From the NCBI GenBank assembly GCA_902793325.1, contig CADBCY010000008.1, positions 1 through 64,000 on the forward strand: DNA of 64,000 bases. Reading direction: 5' to 3'. A model generated the notes under the pieces. That model was not told the origin of the DNA and searched no databases. It was given only the letters and a program-made list of their open reading frames with translations. Every line of letters starts with the position of its first letter. Position 1 is the stretch's first letter. Shown piece after piece: positions 60,765 through 64,000 of the stretch. This DNA comes from an uncultured Eubacteriales bacterium (GTDB lineage Bacteria; Bacillota; Clostridia; Christensenellales; Aristaeellaceae). A program made the translations under genes and the position numbers.

Positions 60765-61475
60765 TCAGGCTTCGTCGCAGAATTCCGCCACGCACCTGCG
60801 GTACGCCGCGACGGGGTCGTCGGCGGCGGTGATGGGGCGGCCGACGACGATGTAGTCGCTGCCCAGCTCCCGGGCCTTCGCCGGGGTGGTGACGCGCGCC
60901 TGGTCGCCCACGGCGCCGCCCGCGAAGCGCACGCCGGGCGTGACGGTCACGAAGCCCGCGCCGCACGCGCCGTGCACCACCGGGCTCTCCAGCGGGGAGC
61001 AGACCACGCCGTCCAGGCCCGCCGCCTGGGCGTTCTTCGCGTAGTGCAGCACCACGTCGGGCAGGGGGCGGTCGATCAGCAGCTCGTCGCGCATGCGCTG
61101 CTCGCTGGTGCTGGTCAACTGCGTGACGGCGATCAGCAGCGGCCGCGTGCCGTCGGGCCGGGTCAGGCCCTCCACGGCGGCCTTCATCATCTCGATGGTG
61201 CCGAAGGCGTGCAGGTTGGTCATGTCCACGTCCAGGTCGCGCAGCACGGCCATGGACTTTTTCACCGTGTTGGGGATGTCGCACAGCTTCAGGTCCAGGA
61301 AGATGCGGTGGCCCCGGCGCTTGATCTCCCGCACGATGTCCGGGCCGGCGCCGTAGAACAGCTCCATGCCGATCTTCACGTAGGGCTTGCGCGCCTCGCC
61401 CGCGAAGCGGTCGAGGAAGCCGAGAACCGCCTCGCGGTTCGAAAAATCACATGCGACGATGACGTCCTTACCCAT
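60765..61475 (-). CDS. pyrF: orotidine 5'-phosphate decarboxylase
   Basis: This 236-residue TIM-barrel enzyme converts OMP to UMP. It has the catalytic Lys-Asp array in [28 protein letters not shown] and the phosphate-binding [20 protein letters not shown] 61475 has GGAGGTG upstream. Its start overlaps the pyrD stop by 8 nt. Confidence 0.97.
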   Translation of the reverse strand: MGKDVIVACDFSNREAVLGFLDRFAGEARKPYVKIGMELFYGAGPDIVREIKRRGHRIFLDLKLCDIPNTVKKSMAVLRDLDVDMTNLHAFGTIEMMKAAVEGLTRPDGTRPLLIAVTQLTSTSEQRMRDELLIDRPLPDVVLHYAKNAQAAGLDGVVCSPLESPVVHGACGAGFVTVTPGVRFAGGAVGDQARVTTPAKARELGSDYIVVGRPITAADDPVAAYRRCVAEFCDEA

Positions 61476-62385
61476 GATGCGCACCTCCGATGATGTCCTC
61501 AAGTCTTGTAATGCCGTATTGCTCCATGGCCCGCGGCAGGGCGGCGATGATCTCCGGGCAGGCCCAGGGGTTCACCAGGTTTTCCGCCCCCACCTGCACC
61601 GCCGTGGCCCCGGCCAGCATCATCTCGATCACGTCCTCCGCCGTGGCCACGCCGCCCAGGCCCATGATGGGCACGTCCACCGCCTCGTACACCTGCCACA
61701 CCATCCTGAGCGCCACCGGCAGTATGGCCCTGCCCGAGAAACCGCCCATCCTGTTGGCGATCACCGGCGCGCGCCGCTTCAGGTCGATGCGCATGCCCAG
61801 CAGGGTGTTGATGAGGCTGATGCCGTCCGCGCCCGCGTCGACACAGGCCGCCGCGATGGCCGCGATGTCGGTGACGTTCGGGCTCAGCTTGATGAACACC
61901 GGCTTCTTCGCCGCCGCCTTCACCGCCCGCGCGACCGCCGCGGCGTTCTCCGGACACGTGCCGAAGGCCATGCCGCCCGCGTGTACGTTGGGGCAGCTCA
62001 CGTTGATCTCCAGTATGCCGATCTCCGGCCGCGCGTCCAGCAGCGCGGCGCACTCGGCGTACTCGTCCACCGAGAAGCCGCTGATGTTGGCGATGGCGGG
62101 CTTGTGGAACACCCGCGCCAGCTTCGGCAGCTCCTCGTCGATCACCGCGCGCACGCCGGGGTTCTGCAGGCCCACGCTGTTGATGAGCCCGCCCTCGCAC
62201 TCGGCGATGCGCGGCAGCGGGTTGCCGAAGCGCGGCTCGCGCGTGGTGCCCTTCAGGCTGATGCTGCCGAGCACGTCGAGGTCGTAGAGCTCCGCGAATT
62301 CGTGGCCGAAGCCGAAGGTGCCGCTGGCGGGGATGACGGGGTTGTCGAGCCGCAGCCCGGCCAGCGCGACGGACGTATCTACCAT
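61468..62385 (-). CDS. pyrD: dihydroorotate dehydrogenase, type 1B catalytic subunit
   Basis: This 305-residue FMN enzyme oxidises dihydroorotate to orotate. It has the [15 protein letters not shown] start of type 1 enzymes, [10 protein letters not shown] with the catalytic Cys of class 1[13 protein letters not shown] (FMN Lys) and [19 protein letters not shown] (phosphate site). It needs PyrK for electron transfer to NAD, and pyrK lies directly upstream with a 7-nt overlap. ATG 62385, with GGGAGGAG upstream. Confidence 0.97.
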   Translation of the reverse strand: MVDTSVALAGLRLDNPVIPASGTFGFGHEFAELYDLDVLGSISLKGTTREPRFGNPLPRIAECEGGLINSVGLQNPGVRAVIDEELPKLARVFHKPAIANISGFSVDEYAECAALLDARPEIGILEINVSCPNVHAGGMAFGTCPENAAAVARAVKAAAKKPVFIKLSPNVTDIAAIAAACVDAGADGISLINTLLGMRIDLKRRAPVIANRMGGFSGRAILPVALRMVWQVYEAVDVPIMGLGGVATAEDVIEMMLAGATAVQVGAENLVNPWACPEIIAALPRAMEQYGITRLEDIIGGAHHG

Positions 62386-63101
62386 AGGATCTCCTCCCTT
62401 CGCAGCACCGGCCCTTCCTTGCAGATGCGCTTCGGCCCGGCGATGGTCCGGCAGGTGCAGCCCATGCAGGCCCCGAAGCCGCAGCCCATGCGGGCCTCGA
62501 AGGAGAACTGCCCGCCGGCGGCCCGGGCGTGCACCGCCTTCAGCATCGCCTCCGGCCCGCAGCAGCACACGTAGCGGCCCTCGGGCAGGATGTCGGTGAC
62601 GAAGCCCTTCGCCCCGGCGCTGCCGTCCGCGGTGGCGACCGCCACGGGCAGGCCCAGCGCGCGGAAGGCGTCGTCGTAGAAGATCTCTTCCTTTCGGTTG
62701 AAGCCCAGCGCGACGGCGGGCCGCTTGCCCGCGGCGATCAGCGCCCTGGCCAGGCCGTACAGCGGGGGCACGCCCACGCCGCCGCCCGCCAGCACGGGAT
62801 CCGCGGGGCAGGCGTCCACGTCGTAGCCGTTGCCCAGGCCCACGAGGGCGTCCAGCGCCGCGCCGGGGCGCAGCGCCGCCAGCCGCGCGGTGCCCTTGCC
62901 CACGACCTTGACGACCAGCGTCAGGCCATCCGCGTCCCAGTCGCACACGGAGATGGGCCGCCGCAGGAACAGCCCCTCCAGCGCCAGGTTCACGAACTGC
63001 CCGGGGCGAACGATGGCCGAGGTGTCCGCGGCGAACCGCAGCTCCACGACGTCCGCCGTCAGCGGGCGGGAGGCGGTCAGCGTGATGATTTGCCTTTGCA
63101 T
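62379..63101 (-). CDS. pyrK: dihydroorotate dehydrogenase electron transfer subunit
   Basis: This 240-residue FAD and 2Fe-2S protein passes electrons from PyrD to NAD+. An N-terminal FAD domain includes RPISVCDWDADGLTLVVK, and the NAD half contains GGGVGVPPLYGLARAL. The iron-sulfur cysteines are in CGFGACMGCTC with a fourth in ICKEGPV. The ATG at 63101 has GGAGCG upstream; an ATG 12 nt earlier lacks a site. The 28-bp gap to pyrC shows no terminator. Confidence 0.96.
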   Translation of the reverse strand: MQRQIITLTASRPLTADVVELRFAADTSAIVRPGQFVNLALEGLFLRRPISVCDWDADGLTLVVKVVGKGTARLAALRPGAALDALVGLGNGYDVDACPADPVLAGGGVGVPPLYGLARALIAAGKRPAVALGFNRKEEIFYDDAFRALGLPVAVATADGSAGAKGFVTDILPEGRYVCCCGPEAMLKAVHARAAGGQFSFEARMGCGFGACMGCTCRTIAGPKRICKEGPVLRREEILW

Positions 63102-63129
63102 AATACGCTCCATAGTATGTGTTTGAATC

Positions 63130-64000
63130 TCAGTGTCCGCCTTCCCGCCGCCATACCGTTTCCCCGCCGCACAGGGTCTCGACGCACTCGGCGTCCACGG
63201 TCCAGCCCTCGAAGGGGGTGGCGCGGCCCAGGGAGAGGAAGGACGCCGGGTCGATGGCGTGGGGGGCGTTCAGGTCGAAGATCGTCAGGTCCGCGGGCGC
63301 GCCGGGGGCGATGCCGGAGGCGTTCAGGCCAAAGCGCCGCGCCGGGTCGACGGACATCAGCGCCACCAGCCGCTCCAGGGAGAGGACCCTTTGGCGCTTC
63401 ACCAGGTACGTGTACAGCAGCGAGAAGGCCGTCTCGATGCCCACGATGCCCATGGCGCTGCCCTTCAGGCCCCTGCCCTTCTCCTCGGCGCTGTGCGGCG
63501 CGTGGTCGGTGGCGATCATGTCGATGGTGCCGTCCGCCAACCCCTCCAGCAGCGCCTCCCGGTCGGCGGCGTCGCGCAGCGGCGGGTTCATCTTGAAGCG
63601 CCCGTCCTCGCGCAGGCAGCCGTCGTCCAGCAGCAGGTAGTGCGGCGCGGTCTCGCAGGTGACGTCCACGCCCTCGGCCTTGGCCCGGCGGAGGATGGCC
63701 ACGCTCGCCTTCGTGGAGACGTGGCACACGTGGTAGGCGCAGCCCGTCTCCCGGGCCAGCGCCACGTCGCGCGCGATGGGCCCCCACTCGCTCTCGGAGC
63801 AGATGCCCGGGTGGCCGTGGGCGCGGGCGTAGCGTCCGTCGTGGATGTAGCCGCCCCGCAGCAGCCGGTTGTCCTCGCAGTGGGCGGCGATCAGCTTGCC
63901 CAGGGCGCGGGCCCTCGCCATGGCGGCGCGCATCATGGCCGGGTCCTGCACGCCGCGGCCGTCGTCGGAGAAGGCGACCACGTGCGGCGCGAGGCCCTCC
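63130..64000 (-). CDS. pyrC: dihydroorotase (5' end outside the window)
   Basis: This zinc amidohydrolase cyclises carbamoyl aspartate to dihydroorotate. Visible are LIAAHCEDNRLL and HVCHVSTKASVAIL (metal His residues) and DMIATDHAPHSAEEKG (catalytic Asp and His). VDVTCETAPHYLLLDD and FKMNPPLRDAADRE follow the order of class I dihydroorotases. The frame is open to the right edge of the window, so the start and the N-terminal HxH metal motif lie beyond 64000. It is the first pyr gene seen here; the operon's promoter and any attenuator are also out of view. Confidence 0.95.
   Translation of the reverse strand, partial: EGLAPHVVAFSDDGRGVQDPAMMRAAMARARALGKLIAAHCEDNRLLRGGYIHDGRYARAHGHPGICSESEWGPIARDVALARETGCAYHVCHVSTKASVAILRRAKAEGVDVTCETAPHYLLLDDGCLREDGRFKMNPPLRDAADREALLEGLADGTIDMIATDHAPHSAEEKGRGLKGSAMGIVGIETAFSLLYTYLVKRQRVLSLERLVALMSVDPARRFGLNASGIAPGAPADLTIFDLNAPHAIDPASFLSLGRATPFEGWTVDAECVETLCGGETVWRREGGH

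Overview
The window is GC-rich, densely coded bacterial chromosome, most likely from a member of the Bacillota (class Clostridia), possibly a gut- or rumen-type Christensenellales relative. The phylum is inferred from a YhcN/YlaJ-type sporulation lipoprotein, a class B sortase, a fused TGS/nucleoside kinase, the PyrK-PyrD type 1B dihydroorotate dehydrogenase, the ferredoxin-linked IorAB enzyme and a CsbB/YfhO-like pair. The order is a guess from gene content. Ribosome binding sites are classical (AGGAGG-like). Promoters read as sigma-A type, with TTGNNN and TATAAT 17-18 bp apart. No tRNA, rRNA, insertion sequence, prophage, CRISPR array or known riboswitch was seen.

Layout. 1-4.2 kb: VanW-like protein (5' cut by the window), RidA, a divergent ribose-phosphate pyrophosphokinase, and recA with an SOS-type box. 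The recA frame is broken by an apparent deletion of about 50 bp. 4.2-12.5 kb: a glycerophosphodiesterase facing away from an SGNH/MBOAT acyl-transfer pair, a domain-swapped GH3 glycosidase, a DUF308 membrane protein and a GH13 glucosidase. 12.6-15.3 kb (minus): PfkB kinase and PAP2 phosphatase, then ybaB-recR. 15.4-19.7 kb: a degenerate tagaturonate-reductase-like protein, a 364-bp array of five promoter-like boxes with hairpins, a fused nucleoside kinase and a sporulation-type lipoprotein. 19.8-29.4 kb: dnaE, a YfhO/GT2 pair for probable cell-wall polymer glycosylation, and a secreted Ig-like/lysozyme-like protein.

29.5-36.2 kb: M18 aminopeptidase, recQ, a TrmH-family methyltransferase, an HTH/zinc-ribbon membrane regulator, an unknown membrane protein and a cytidylate-kinase-like protein. 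36.3-46 kb: a heterodimeric ABC exporter, a DUF3810 metalloprotease-like protein whose 3' end overlaps a YbaK-type deacylase, galE, a GH25-like/LysM protein that seems to lack its active-site acids, and iorAB. 46.1-50.3 kb: a MarR-controlled second heterodimeric ABC exporter. 50.4-55.8 kb: a patatin-like lipase, sortase B with a neighbouring surface protein carrying a non-canonical sorting signal, an unknown 180-residue protein, an S2P-type protease and scpA. 55.9-58.4 kb: an amino-acid ABC importer. 58.7-64 kb (minus): a compact pyrC-K-D-F-E-B-I operon for de novo UMP synthesis, with pyrC cut by the window end.

The strongest loose ends are the tandem promoter/hairpin array upstream of the nucleoside kinase, the recA lesion, the sortase B/TPELGD pair, and two enzyme-family proteins that have lost catalytic residues.
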